DNA of 33,229 nucleotides from Candidatus Limimonas coprohippi (GTDB taxonomy: Bacteria; Bacillota; Clostridia; Oscillospirales; Acutalibacteraceae), in assembly GCA_018065925.1 (NCBI GenBank), contig JAGHSI010000045.1:1-33229 (forward strand), read 5' to 3'. The notes below the pieces were generated by a model. It did not search any database. It was given only the letters and a program-made list of their open reading frames with translations, and was not told the origin of the DNA. Positions 17,866-27,238 of the stretch are shown here, piece after piece. How positions within the stretch are numbered: position 1 is the stretch's first letter; each line of letters starts with the position of its first letter. The position numbers and the translations under genes were made by a program.

Positions 17866-18543
17866 CTAGTTTATGATATAAATGCCGGATGATAAAACTA
17901 CTACTTCTTGACCTGCCACACGGAGGTAACGAAGTACTGGCTCTTCAAATTTTTTGTAGTCAGTAGTTATGTAGTTGTCAAGCGAGATTCTTTTGATAGC
18001 TTGTGCGTTTTTACAGCAGACATAAAGATCATTTCCAATACGACTGACAGACATTGGCCTGCCAATGTCTGTAGTTGCTGCGCCACCGATTCTAAAGTCG
18101 ATTCGCTGAAGCTTCTTTGAATAGCGAACGACAGCGTTCTGGTCGGGTACGCAGCACCAAATGCAACTGTCCTCAGGTGCACAACTACGAACTGAACAGT
18201 CGTGGTAGGAGAGGTCCCCTGTCCAAATAAGTGTTCCGTTATAGTCAAATATGCCGATTTCACCTGTAGGATAAACAACGTTGATAAATCCTTCAGGACC
18301 TTCGCATACTGTGCAAGTGAGGTAGTCTTTTACCTGCTGAATTATTTCTACATATCCGCGTCCGAACTTATACTGAGCATAGAAGTTCTTTTTAACCTTT
18401 TGAACTTTGTGTGTAGTGAAGTTAAAGAAGCGGAATGCAACATTTATTCTTCCTCTCTCGTCACGACCATCTGGAATAGCTATAATAAAGCCTTCTGGAT
18501 GTGGCACGATGTCAAGAGGAGTACGACTCATTAATTGTTTCAT
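17866..18543 (-). CDS. Uncharacterised Cys-rich, probably beta-propeller-like protein
   Basis: 225-aa ORF with SD, overlapping the rex stop by 4 nt. Contains TCTVCEG, DCSVRSCAPEDSCIWCC and YVCCKN; no family recognised. Confidence 0.7.
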   Translation of the reverse strand: MKQLMSRTPLDIVPHPEGFIIAIPDGRDERGRINVAFRFFNFTTHKVQKVKKNFYAQYKFGRGYVEIIQQVKDYLTCTVCEGPEGFINVVYPTGEIGIFDYNGTLIWTGDLSYHDCSVRSCAPEDSCIWCCVPDQNAVVRYSKKLQRIDFRIGGAATTDIGRPMSVSRIGNDLYVCCKNAQAIKRISLDNYITTDYKKFEEPVLRYLRVAGQEVVVLSSGIYIIN

Positions 18544-19175
18544 TTCGAATTAATCACCTGATAGCAAAGTGTCATAAGGCTATCGTTGAAGTGCATGTTC
18601 TCAACGATAACTCTTGGATATTTTTCATTGATATTATAGTGCGAGAAGTTCCAAAAACCTTTAATTCCACAATTTTCAACATAGAGTTCGATGTTCTCAA
18701 CAGCTTCATTGTAAGGAATACAAAGAATGGCAACTTCTACGTCGTTCTCTTTACAGAAATCTTCAATGTCAGAAGCAGGACGAATTGGAAGACCACGGAG
18801 TACTTGGCCTGAAAGAGCTTCTTTCTTGTCAAATACACCGATGAGATCAAAGCCACGGGCGTTGAAGTCCATCTGAAGTGCGAGGGCACGACCGAGATTT
18901 CCGGCGCCGATAAGAATAGTCTTAAGGCCAGAATCTACACCGAGAATTTTGCCGATTTCCTTCTGAAGACAATCGATGTTATATCCATATCCTTGCTGGC
19001 CAAAACCGCCGAAACAGTTTAAGTCCTGACGAATCTGTGATGCTGAGAGTCCCATTCTATCTGCAAGTTCACGGCTTGAAATTCTTACCATACCGGCATT
19101 CTTTAAAATGCCAAGGAAACGGTAGTAACGTGGAAGTCTTTTAATTACTGAAATCGAAATGTACTTTGAACCCAT
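18540..19175 (-). CDS. rex: Redox-sensing transcriptional repressor Rex
   Basis: SVIKRLPRYYRFLGIL, SSRELADRMGLSASQIRQDLNCFGGFGQQGYGYN, GAGNLGRALA. Start at 19175 chosen because of SD gaggtg. Confidence 0.95.
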   Translation of the reverse strand: MGSKYISISVIKRLPRYYRFLGILKNAGMVRISSRELADRMGLSASQIRQDLNCFGGFGQQGYGYNIDCLQKEIGKILGVDSGLKTILIGAGNLGRALALQMDFNARGFDLIGVFDKKEALSGQVLRGLPIRPASDIEDFCKENDVEVAILCIPYNEAVENIELYVENCGIKGFWNFSHYNINEKYPRVIVENMHFNDSLMTLCYQVINSK

Positions 19176-19185
19176 TTTTAACACC

Positions 19186-20352
19186 TCATACTTCAAGAGA
19201 CTTTACTGTCTCCATTACATAATTTCCAAATTCTTCACATGAAGCACCATCTTTATGACCGGTGATAACAACCTTTTTCTTTGTCTCAAGGCATATGTTC
19301 ATTGCTTTTGCGAGAAGGTCCGCTTTTTCACTATAGCCGATGTGACGGAGAAGCATTTCTGTTGCTTTAAACATTGAAGCAGGATTTGCATAAGCGCCGT
19401 CGCCACGTTCAATCATTCTTGGTGCTGAACCGTGAATTGCCTCAAACATAGCATAGTGATCACCGATGTTTGCAGAACCTGCTGTACCAACACCACCCTG
19501 AATCTGTGCTGCTTCATCTGTTATGATATCGCCATAGAGGTTAGGGAGGACAACGACCTGGAACTTTGAACGCTTTTCAGTGTTTACAAGGTTTGCGGTC
19601 ATGATGTCAATGAACCATTCCTCAGCTTCAATTCCTGGGTATTCGGCTGCGATTTCATGAGCAATCTTTGAAAATTTGCCATCGGTCTTTTTCATGATAT
19701 TTGCTTTTGTTACGATAGCGACATTTGTCTTACCGTTGTTCTTTGCATAATCAAAAGCTGCACGTACAATACGCTTGGTGCCGAGATCTGTAGTTACTTT
19801 AAAATCAAAAGCAAGTTTTTCGGGAATTTCGATACCCTTTGAACCGAGAACATACTCACCTTCGGTGTTCTCTCTATAGAAGACCCAATCAATACCCTCA
19901 GAAGGAACTGAGACTGGGCGAACGTTGGCATAGAGGTCGAGTTCACGACGCATTGCAACATTTGCACTTTCCATAGTTCCACCAGTTGGTGTTGTTGTAG
20001 GACCTTTTAAAATTACTGGACAAGTTTTAAGAAGGGCAAGTACATCATCTGGGATGGCTTTGCCACAGGCAAGGCGGTTTTCGATTGTGAGACCGTCGAT
20101 GTCAACGAATTTTATCTTTCCGGCAGCGACGTCATCCTCAAGCATAAAACGAAGAAGACGCTCTGCTTCCTTTGAGATGATAGGGCCGATGCCGTCACCA
20201 CCGCAGATACCAATACGTATCTCAGGGAGAGTAGAAAAATCAACCTTAGAAGTATCTGCTGCCATCTTGTCGCAACGTTCGAGCTGGTCGCAGAGGAGAT
20301 TTTTAAAATGCTCTACTGCAGCTTCAACTGCAGGAGTGTTTTCATAACCCAT
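19186..20352 (-). CDS. icd: Isocitrate/isopropylmalate dehydrogenase family, probable isocitrate dehydrogenase
   Basis: GICGGDGIGPIISKEA, GPTTTPTGGTMESANVAMRRELDLYANVRPV, YRENTEGEY; adjacent to aconitase. Confidence 0.88.
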   Translation of the reverse strand: MGYENTPAVEAAVEHFKNLLCDQLERCDKMAADTSKVDFSTLPEIRIGICGGDGIGPIISKEAERLLRFMLEDDVAAGKIKFVDIDGLTIENRLACGKAIPDDVLALLKTCPVILKGPTTTPTGGTMESANVAMRRELDLYANVRPVSVPSEGIDWVFYRENTEGEYVLGSKGIEIPEKLAFDFKVTTDLGTKRIVRAAFDYAKNNGKTNVAIVTKANIMKKTDGKFSKIAHEIAAEYPGIEAEEWFIDIMTANLVNTEKRSKFQVVVLPNLYGDIITDEAAQIQGGVGTAGSANIGDHYAMFEAIHGSAPRMIERGDGAYANPASMFKATEMLLRHIGYSEKADLLAKAMNICLETKKKVVITGHKDGASCEEFGNYVMETVKSLEV

Positions 20353-20355
20353 AGT

Positions 20356-22284
20356 TTATTTGTTTCCTTTCGTAAACTGGAGAAGGTCGCCAGCTTTTAA
20401 GATTTCTTTCTGTCTATCTGTGAAGATGCCAACAAGAGGAATTTCGATGTTCTTTGTCTCATTAACAAGGACAAATTTGCCGGAGTCAAGTGACTCGAAG
20501 ATGTTCTTTAAGATGAGAGAATCAGTCTGATCAATCTTGTCGTAATCATCTGGGTTTTCGAATGTCAATGGCATAATGCCTGCGTTGATGAGGTTTGCTG
20601 CGTGGATACGAGCAAAACTCTTTGTAATAACGGCTTTTATGCCAAGGTAGAGAGGAACGAGAGCAGCGTGCTCACGAGATGAGCCCTGTCCGTAGTTCGC
20701 ACCACCGATGATGAATCCTTTGCCAGCAGCTTTACAGTTCTCTGCGAATTGCTCATCACACTGTCTAAAGCAGAACTGGGAGAGGAAAGGAATGTTTGAA
20801 CGATAAGGGAGAATCTTTGCGCCTGCAGGCATGATGTGGTCAGTTGTTATGTTGTCACCAACTTTTAAGATGGCAGGAGCTTTAATCTCGTCAGTTAAAA
20901 CGTTTGAGTCTGGGAATGGCTTAATGTTTGGACCATAGAGTACTTCAACTGCGCCTGCTTCTTCTGGAGTAGCAGGAAGTTCAACCATATTATCGTTTAT
21001 AAGGAACTTCTCAGGCATCAAGATGTGAAGTGGCTCTCCGAGCTCACGCGGATCTGTGAGAACGCCAGTGAGGGCAGAAGCAGCAGCTACTTCAGGGCTC
21101 ACGAGGTAGATACCTGCGTCAGCAGTACCCGAACGGCCTTCAAAGTTTCTGTTAAATGTACGGAGTGAAATACCAGCACTATTTGGTGACTGTCCCATAC
21201 CGATACAAGGACCACAAGCTGATTCGAGCACACGCGCGCCAGCATCGATGATGTCTGTAAGTGCACCGCAGGTTGCAAGCATAGAGAGAACCTGCTTTGA
21301 ACCAGGTGCGATAGCAAGGCTTACATTTGGAGCAACTTTCTTACCTTTGAGGATGGCTGCAACCTTGAGCATATCTGAGAGGGAAGAGTTGGTGCAGGAG
21401 CCAATGCAGACCTGATCAACTTTAATCTTTCCGATATCTTTAACCTTACGTACGTTGTCTGGCATATGAGGCATGGCTGCCATTGGCTCGAGCGCTGACA
21501 AGTCAATGTCGATAACCTCATCATATATAGCATCCTCGTCAGCGAGTAGCTCGGTCCAGTCGGAACCTCTGCCCTGAGCCTCGAGGAAGGCTTTTGTAAT
21601 CTCATCAGAAGGGAAGATAGATGTTGTAGCACCGAGCTCTGCACCCATGTTTGTAATAGTTGCACGCTCAGGTACAGAGAGTGTTTTAACGCCAGGACCT
21701 TGGTATTCAATAATCTTACCAACGCCACCCTTAACACTCATAATTCTGAGCACCTCAAGGATTACATCCTTTGCGGCTACATATGGTTGAAGTTCACCAG
21801 TGAGGTTAACTTTTACCATCTTAGGCATGGTTATATAGTACTCGCCGCCACCCATGGCAACGGCAACGTCGAGACCACCAGCGCCCATAGCGAGCATACC
21901 GATACCGCCACCTGTAGGTGTGTGGCTATCAGAACCGATGAGAGTCTTTCCTGGAATACCAAAACGTTCTAAATGTACCTGGTGGCAGATGCCGTTGCCA
22001 GGACGTGAAAAACGAACGCCGCGTTTTTTGCACACGCTTTGAATAAAGCGGTGATCATCAGCGTTCTCAAAACCTGTTTGAAGGGTGTTGTGATCAATAT
22101 AAGCTACTGAGAGTTCGGTTTTAACTCTGTCGATACCCATGGCCTCGAGTTCAAGATATGCCATAGTACCTGTAGCATCCTGTGTAAGAGTTTGGTCGAT
22201 ACGAATTCCAATTTCGTTACCGGCCTTCATTTCACCTGTAACAAGGTGATTACTAATGATTTTTTGACTTAATGTCTGTCCCAA
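20356..22284 (-). CDS. acn: Aconitate hydratase (TTG start)
   Basis: GSDSHTPTGGGIGMLAMGAGGLDVAVAMGG, IGSCTNSSLSDM, ACGPCIGMGQSP, GSSREHAAL. TTG start with SD aaaggag. Confidence 0.92.
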   Translation of the reverse strand: MGQTLSQKIISNHLVTGEMKAGNEIGIRIDQTLTQDATGTMAYLELEAMGIDRVKTELSVAYIDHNTLQTGFENADDHRFIQSVCKKRGVRFSRPGNGICHQVHLERFGIPGKTLIGSDSHTPTGGGIGMLAMGAGGLDVAVAMGGGEYYITMPKMVKVNLTGELQPYVAAKDVILEVLRIMSVKGGVGKIIEYQGPGVKTLSVPERATITNMGAELGATTSIFPSDEITKAFLEAQGRGSDWTELLADEDAIYDEVIDIDLSALEPMAAMPHMPDNVRKVKDIGKIKVDQVCIGSCTNSSLSDMLKVAAILKGKKVAPNVSLAIAPGSKQVLSMLATCGALTDIIDAGARVLESACGPCIGMGQSPNSAGISLRTFNRNFEGRSGTADAGIYLVSPEVAAASALTGVLTDPRELGEPLHILMPEKFLINDNMVELPATPEEAGAVEVLYGPNIKPFPDSNVLTDEIKAPAILKVGDNITTDHIMPAGAKILPYRSNIPFLSQFCFRQCDEQFAENCKAAGKGFIIGGANYGQGSSREHAALVPLYLGIKAVITKSFARIHAANLINAGIMPLTFENPDDYDKIDQTDSLILKNIFESLDSGKFVLVNETKNIEIPLVGIFTDRQKEILKAGDLLQFTKGNK

Positions 22285-22300
22285 AACTTATAGTCTCCTT

Positions 22301-22371
22301 TAACAAACTTGTTCGTTTTTCTAACAAACTTTGTTAATAATTATAACAATATCGTTAAATTAGTCATTATA
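22301..22371 (-). promoter_or_regulatory. acn operon control region: candidate -10 elements and three phased TAACAA-type inverted repeats
   Basis: TAACAAACTTGTT (22301), TAACAAACTTTGTTA (22322), TAACAATATCGTTA (22344). Minus-strand TATAAT at 22371-22366 and extended -10 TGTTATAAT ending at 22340. Confidence 0.6.
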
Positions 22372-22410
22372 ACGCGCGTATATTTTATTTTCATTTTATT
22401 ACACAATATA

Positions 22411-22439
22411 TTGCGCTATTGCTTCGAGTTTGTTATAAT
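22411..22439 (+). promoter_or_regulatory. Promoter for ftsK/spoIIIE
   Basis: TTGCGC (22411-22416), 17-nt spacer, TATAAT (22434-22439). Confidence 0.6.
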
Positions 22440-22471
22440 ATTTTCCGTATATATTGTGTTGAGGTGAAGAA

Positions 22472-25000
22472 ATGGCTACTAAAAAACCAGCAACAAAAAA
22501 GGCGCCAGCTCAGAAAAAAACTCCTGCAAAGAAAAATACTAAGAGCGCGTCTACTACTAAGAAAAATACCCAAAATGGAAAAATGTATATTGAGAGGGAG
22601 AAGAACAAAGAAGCTTCTCGTCAGCGCAACGCAATTATTCTCTTCGCTGTCGCTGCATTTTTGCTCTGCGTAATTATTATTCCAGGTGCAAATGTATGGT
22701 TTTTTATCCATAACGTGTTCTTTGGACTTTTTGGTATTGATGCATTTGTATGGCCTTTCATACTCATGTACCTTGCAATTATGCTCTCGCTTGATAAGCC
22801 TATTGGCAATTTAAAATTCACGGTTATTGTTGCATCTATTCTTGTAATGATGCTCGGTGGTGCTATCCACATCTTTGCATCTGTTGATGATGTGACATGC
22901 TGGTCTGACTTCGCAGACGGAATTAAAAATGCTTATGTTATGGGTAATGAGCCGTCAAACGGTGGCGCAATTGGTGCAATCATCGGCGGCATCCTTCTTT
23001 TGCTCTTTGGAGCAAAGACTCCAGCTGTTGTTACAATTATCATTCTCTGCTTCGTATTCACGATGCTCGTAACAGGTACAACACTCATAGAGTTTTTCAA
23101 GTCAATGTGGAAACCAGTAGAAAAGGGTTCTCAGGTTGCTACTGAGTCATATGAGGCAACAAGACGTATAGTGGAAGAACGTCGTGAGCAGAGACAAGTT
23201 AAGCCAAATGTAGACGTTGATTTAGGACCAGAATTTAATCCAAATGGTTCTGAAGAGGAGACTGTTGAAGTTAAGCCAAAACGTTCAAAGAAGAAGGGCG
23301 AGTCCTTCGGTGAGAACTTGAATATTGTTGAGCCTGTAAAGGAGACACCTGTCGATCTCTCAACAACTGAGCAAAAACCATCAGTTCTTCTCGATGACAT
23401 CATAAAAAAGGCTGCAGCCCAGAACAAACCAATTGAAAAGCCAGTTGAGGATGAAAAACCAACTCTCGCTATTCACGATGAGAATGAAGTAAATGATTAT
23501 AAATTCCCACCATTATCATGTCTCTCACTTCCAAAGCCTACTAACTCTACAAATTCTGAGGCTGAGATGAAAGAAAATGCTCAGAAACTCATTGAGTCGC
23601 TCAGAAGTTTTGGTGTTGAGACTACACTTGTTGATATCTGTCGTGGCCCTTCAGTAACTAGATATGAACTTGCTCCTGCACAGGGCGTACGTATTAGCAA
23701 AATCACTGGTCTTGCTGACGATATCGCTTTAAGTCTCGCAGCAACAAGCATTCGTATTGAAGCACCAATCCCTGGTAAGGCAGCTGTCGGTATTGAGATC
23801 CCAAATAATGGCCGTGATGCTATTAATCTCCGTGAAATCCTTGAGTCTAAGGATTATAAAGACCGTGTAAAGAAGAGCAAACTTACTGTTGCTCTCGGCC
23901 GTGGTATTACTGGCGAGGTACAGACTATGGATATCGCTAAGATGCCTCATATCTTAGTTGCCGGTACAACGGGTTCTGGTAAATCAGTTTGCATGAATGC
24001 AATGATTCTTTCAATTCTCTATAATGCAAATCCAGACGAAGTTAAATTTGTAATGATTGACCCTAAGTCTGTTGAACTTACAGGCTACAACGGCCTTCCT
24101 CACATGCTCGTACCTGTAGTAACGGATCCAAAGAAGGCATCTGGTGCACTTGCGTGGGCTGTTAAAGAGATGCTCAACCGTTATAAAGCATTCTCAGAAA
24201 ATAACGTCCGTGATATCTCTGGTTACAATGAACTTGCAAAGCTTGATCCAGACAAAAAACCAATGCCACAAATCGTTATCTTTATCGATGAGTTCGCAGA
24301 TCTTATGATGGCTGCTGCAAAGGACGTCGAGGACTCTGTGTGTCGTCTTGCACAGATGGCTCGTGCCGCTGGTATGCACCTTGTAATTGCAACTCAGTCT
24401 CCACGTGTAGACGTAATCACTGGTCTTATTAAAGCTAATATTCCTAGCCGACTTGCTCTCAAGGTATCAAATGGTACAGATTCTCGTATTATTCTCGATA
24501 CTATGGGCGCTGAGAAACTTCTCGGAAACGGTGATATGCTATTTAATCCTGTTGGTGCATCAAACCCAATTCGTATCCAAGGCTGCTACGTTCCAGATAG
24601 TGAAATTAAGAGTGTAATTGATTTCATCAAGCAGGAGGGTGAAGCGAATTACAGTGAATCCGTCCTTGAGGAAATTGACAAGCATGCCGCATCATCAGAA
24701 GGCAAGAAAACAGGTGGTGTTGACGCTCCACAGGGTGAAGATGATGGAGATGCACTTCTTCCACAGGCTATAGAAGTTGTGGTAAATGCGCAACAAGCGT
24801 CAACAACCCTTATTCAGCGTAAACTCAAGGTTGGATATGCACGTGCTGCTCGTATTATTGATGAGCTTGAAGAACGTGGAATTATTGGACCATTTGAGGG
24901 CTCAAAACCACGTCAGGTATTGATTACAAGAAATCAGTGGCTTGAGATGAATGCAACCGCTATGGACGCACCTGAGCCAGTTCCAGAAGAAATTGATTAA
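22472..25000 (+). CDS. ftsK: DNA translocase FtsK/SpoIIIE
   Basis: 4 TM-like segments, VAGTTGSGKSVCMNAMILS, IVIFIDEFADLMM, C-terminal gamma domain LIQRKLKVGYARAARIIDELEERGIIGP. Confidence 0.94.
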   Translation: MATKKPATKKAPAQKKTPAKKNTKSASTTKKNTQNGKMYIEREKNKEASRQRNAIILFAVAAFLLCVIIIPGANVWFFIHNVFFGLFGIDAFVWPFILMYLAIMLSLDKPIGNLKFTVIVASILVMMLGGAIHIFASVDDVTCWSDFADGIKNAYVMGNEPSNGGAIGAIIGGILLLLFGAKTPAVVTIIILCFVFTMLVTGTTLIEFFKSMWKPVEKGSQVATESYEATRRIVEERREQRQVKPNVDVDLGPEFNPNGSEEETVEVKPKRSKKKGESFGENLNIVEPVKETPVDLSTTEQKPSVLLDDIIKKAAAQNKPIEKPVEDEKPTLAIHDENEVNDYKFPPLSCLSLPKPTNSTNSEAEMKENAQKLIESLRSFGVETTLVDICRGPSVTRYELAPAQGVRISKITGLADDIALSLAATSIRIEAPIPGKAAVGIEIPNNGRDAINLREILESKDYKDRVKKSKLTVALGRGITGEVQTMDIAKMPHILVAGTTGSGKSVCMNAMILSILYNANPDEVKFVMIDPKSVELTGYNGLPHMLVPVVTDPKKASGALAWAVKEMLNRYKAFSENNVRDISGYNELAKLDPDKKPMPQIVIFIDEFADLMMAAAKDVEDSVCRLAQMARAAGMHLVIATQSPRVDVITGLIKANIPSRLALKVSNGTDSRIILDTMGAEKLLGNGDMLFNPVGASNPIRIQGCYVPDSEIKSVIDFIKQEGEANYSESVLEEIDKHAASSEGKKTGGVDAPQGEDDGDALLPQAIEVVVNAQQASTTLIQRKLKVGYARAARIIDELEERGIIGPFEGSKPRQVLITRNQWLEMNATAMDAPEPVPEEID

Positions 25001-25009
25001 GGAGAAAAT

Positions 25010-25693
25010 ATGTCATATTTAGTAGCAAAAGACATATACAAATCCTACGATAGAGAAGAAGTATTAAAGGGTATAAATTTGGAGGTCGACCAAGGGGAGT
25101 TTGTAACTCTCCTTGGCGCTTCTGGTTGTGGCAAGACAACTTTTCTTCGTATCATTGCCGGTCTTGATGCTGCTGACAGCGGCAGCGTATTTCTCGACGG
25201 CAATGATATAACTGGTCTTGCTCCAGAGAAGCGCCAAATAGGAATGTTCTTCCAAAATTATGCGCTCTTTGAGCACATGACTGTTGAGGAGAATATCGCA
25301 TATTCTTTGAAACTTAAGAAACTTCCAAAGGATGAGATAAGCCAAAGGGTAGAAGACATGCTTAAGGTTGTGAAGCTCGAAGGCGAAAACAAGCGCATGC
25401 CGGACATGCTCTCTGGCGGCCAGCGTCAGCGCGTGGCGCTCGCGAGGTCGATTATCTCAACACCAAAGGTGTTGCTCCTCGACGAGCCTCTTGGGGCGCT
25501 TGACGCCGCCCTTAGAAAACGTATGCAGGAGGAACTTAAAGAACTTCAGCACACATTGGGTATAACTTTTATCAATATTACTCATGACCAAGATGAAGCG
25601 CTCATAATGAGCGATAGAATTGCTCTTATAGAAGATGGAATTATAAGAAAGATTGGAAAACCAGATGAAATCAAGGATGAAATCAGACTTTAA
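25010..25693 (+). CDS. potA: Spermidine/putrescine ABC transporter ATP-binding protein (short PotA)
   Basis: LGASGCGKTTFLRIIAGLD, LSGGQRQRVALARSI; followed by potBCD. 227 aa, with no C-terminal TOBE/regulatory domain. Confidence 0.85.
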   Translation: MSYLVAKDIYKSYDREEVLKGINLEVDQGEFVTLLGASGCGKTTFLRIIAGLDAADSGSVFLDGNDITGLAPEKRQIGMFFQNYALFEHMTVEENIAYSLKLKKLPKDEISQRVEDMLKVVKLEGENKRMPDMLSGGQRQRVALARSIISTPKVLLLDEPLGALDAALRKRMQEELKELQHTLGITFINITHDQDEALIMSDRIALIEDGIIRKIGKPDEIKDEIRL

Positions 25694-26474
25694 AAAAGTC
25701 TTGCCTCTGTATTTGTTCACGGCTTTCTTTGTCATAATTCCTATTGCTTATGCATTTTTCTTGAGCTTTATGACTAGGACTAACACATTCTCTGTTGAAT
25801 ATGTTTTTACCTTGGACAATTACAAAGAACTTTTAAAACCAATTTACTTAACTACTTTTTGGGATAGTTTTAAACTTGCTATTGTAGTGACAACCATAAA
25901 CATTGTTGTCGGCTATCCTGCTGGTCTATTCATGGCCAAACTCCCAGAACGTCAACGCAAATTCTTCTTTGCAGCTTTGACTTTTCCATTCTGGATTAAT
26001 TCGATAGTAAGAATTGCTAGTATTATCATTCTTTTAAGAACTTATACTACAATTCTTTACTCATATTTTGCCGTTGTAATCACAATGGTATATGCGCTTA
26101 TGCCATTTATGATTTACTCGGTATATTCAGCTGGTGTAAAGCTTGATAGGTCTGCACTTGAGGCCGCTCGTATGCTTGGCGCTTCAGAGATTAGGGCTTT
26201 TCTTGACATTACATTGCCACTGACAGCAAAAGGTCTTCTTTCGGGTGTCACTTTGACCTTTGTTCCGAGCATGTGTCTCATTTATATTTCAAACTTGCTT
26301 GGTGGAGGAAAGTTTATTCTTGCTGGTAATCTTATTGAAAATCAGCTGATAAAGACACATAACACTCCTCTTGCTGCTGCTATTTCAGTAGTACTTATGA
26401 TGCTTACTGGACTTGTAATCCTTATCTGTAATAGGCTTGAACCTGTTGCACGTAGAAGGAGGCGAGCAAAGTGA
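25665..26474 (+). CDS. potB: Spermidine/putrescine ABC transporter permease PotB
   Basis: Multi-TM permease with LDRSALEAARMLGASEIRAFLDITLPL EAA loop. Start uncertain (25653, 25665 or 25677). Confidence 0.88.
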   Translation: MKSRMKSDFKKVLPLYLFTAFFVIIPIAYAFFLSFMTRTNTFSVEYVFTLDNYKELLKPIYLTTFWDSFKLAIVVTTINIVVGYPAGLFMAKLPERQRKFFFAALTFPFWINSIVRIASIIILLRTYTTILYSYFAVVITMVYALMPFMIYSVYSAGVKLDRSALEAARMLGASEIRAFLDITLPLTAKGLLSGVTLTFVPSMCLIYISNLLGGGKFILAGNLIENQLIKTHNTPLAAAISVVLMMLTGLVILICNRLEPVARRRRRAK

Positions 26475-27238
26475 GGAAAAAGATACCACTTATCTATGTT
26501 GCACTTGTAATTGGTGTGCTTTATATTCCTATCATAGTTGCGATAATTTTCAGTTTTAATGACAGTCGTCTTTATACAACTTGGGGAGGGTTTTCTCTTC
26601 GCTGGTATGCGACTTTGTTTAGAGATGAAGATATTTTTATCTCGCTCTTAAATTCTATACTTGTTGCAACTGTATCAAGTGTGCTTTCTGCAATTATTGC
26701 AACGGCAGCTGCACTTGGATTTAGAAAGAAACTTCCGGCGGAAGGATTCTTTAAATCGACATCGATGATCCCAATTTTGGTGCCGGAGATTATACTCGGT
26801 ATGGCATTTCTTGTATTCTTTAGATTTTTAAACTTGCCATTCGGTTTTATAACTCTTGTACTTTCACACATGACATTTTGTATTCCGTATATCTTCCTTC
26901 AAGTCTCAACGAGGGCTGTAGCACTTGATATGTCTAAAACGGAAGCGGCTCGTATGCTCGGAGCAGGACCATTTAGAGCTTTTTTTAATATTACGCTACC
27001 TGATCTTCTTCCAAGCATACTTTCAGGCATATTCTTGGCTTTTGCAATGAGCTTCGATGATGTAGTAATCAGTATGTTTGTTGTTGGACCGAGATTTAAC
27101 ACATTGCCGATTAAGATTTACACTCAGGTTAAGACAGGGATTACTCCTGAGATAAACGCGCTTTGCACTTTGATGCTTTTGGTGACAGTCATCTGTCTCA
27201 CAGCATCGAAAATTATTAAAACGAGGACTAAAATATGA
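26471..27238 (+). CDS. potC: Spermidine/putrescine ABC transporter permease PotC
   Basis: SFNDSRLYTTWGGFSLRWY, EAA loop MSKTEAARMLGAGPFRAFFNITLP, FAMSFDDVVISMFV. Confidence 0.9.
   Translation: MRKKIPLIYVALVIGVLYIPIIVAIIFSFNDSRLYTTWGGFSLRWYATLFRDEDIFISLLNSILVATVSSVLSAIIATAAALGFRKKLPAEGFFKSTSMIPILVPEIILGMAFLVFFRFLNLPFGFITLVLSHMTFCIPYIFLQVSTRAVALDMSKTEAARMLGAGPFRAFFNITLPDLLPSILSGIFLAFAMSFDDVVISMFVVGPRFNTLPIKIYTQVKTGITPEINALCTLMLLVTVICLTASKIIKTRTKI

Noticed and set aside
19176-19196. Longer Rex start (MKYEVLK...)
   Set aside because: Overlaps icd; ATG at 19175 has a better SD and matches the family N-terminus.
22331-22349. Calling TTGTTAATAATTATAACAA a canonical Rex operator
   Set aside because: Arm spacing is one nt longer than the consensus; kept only as part of the phased-repeat finding.
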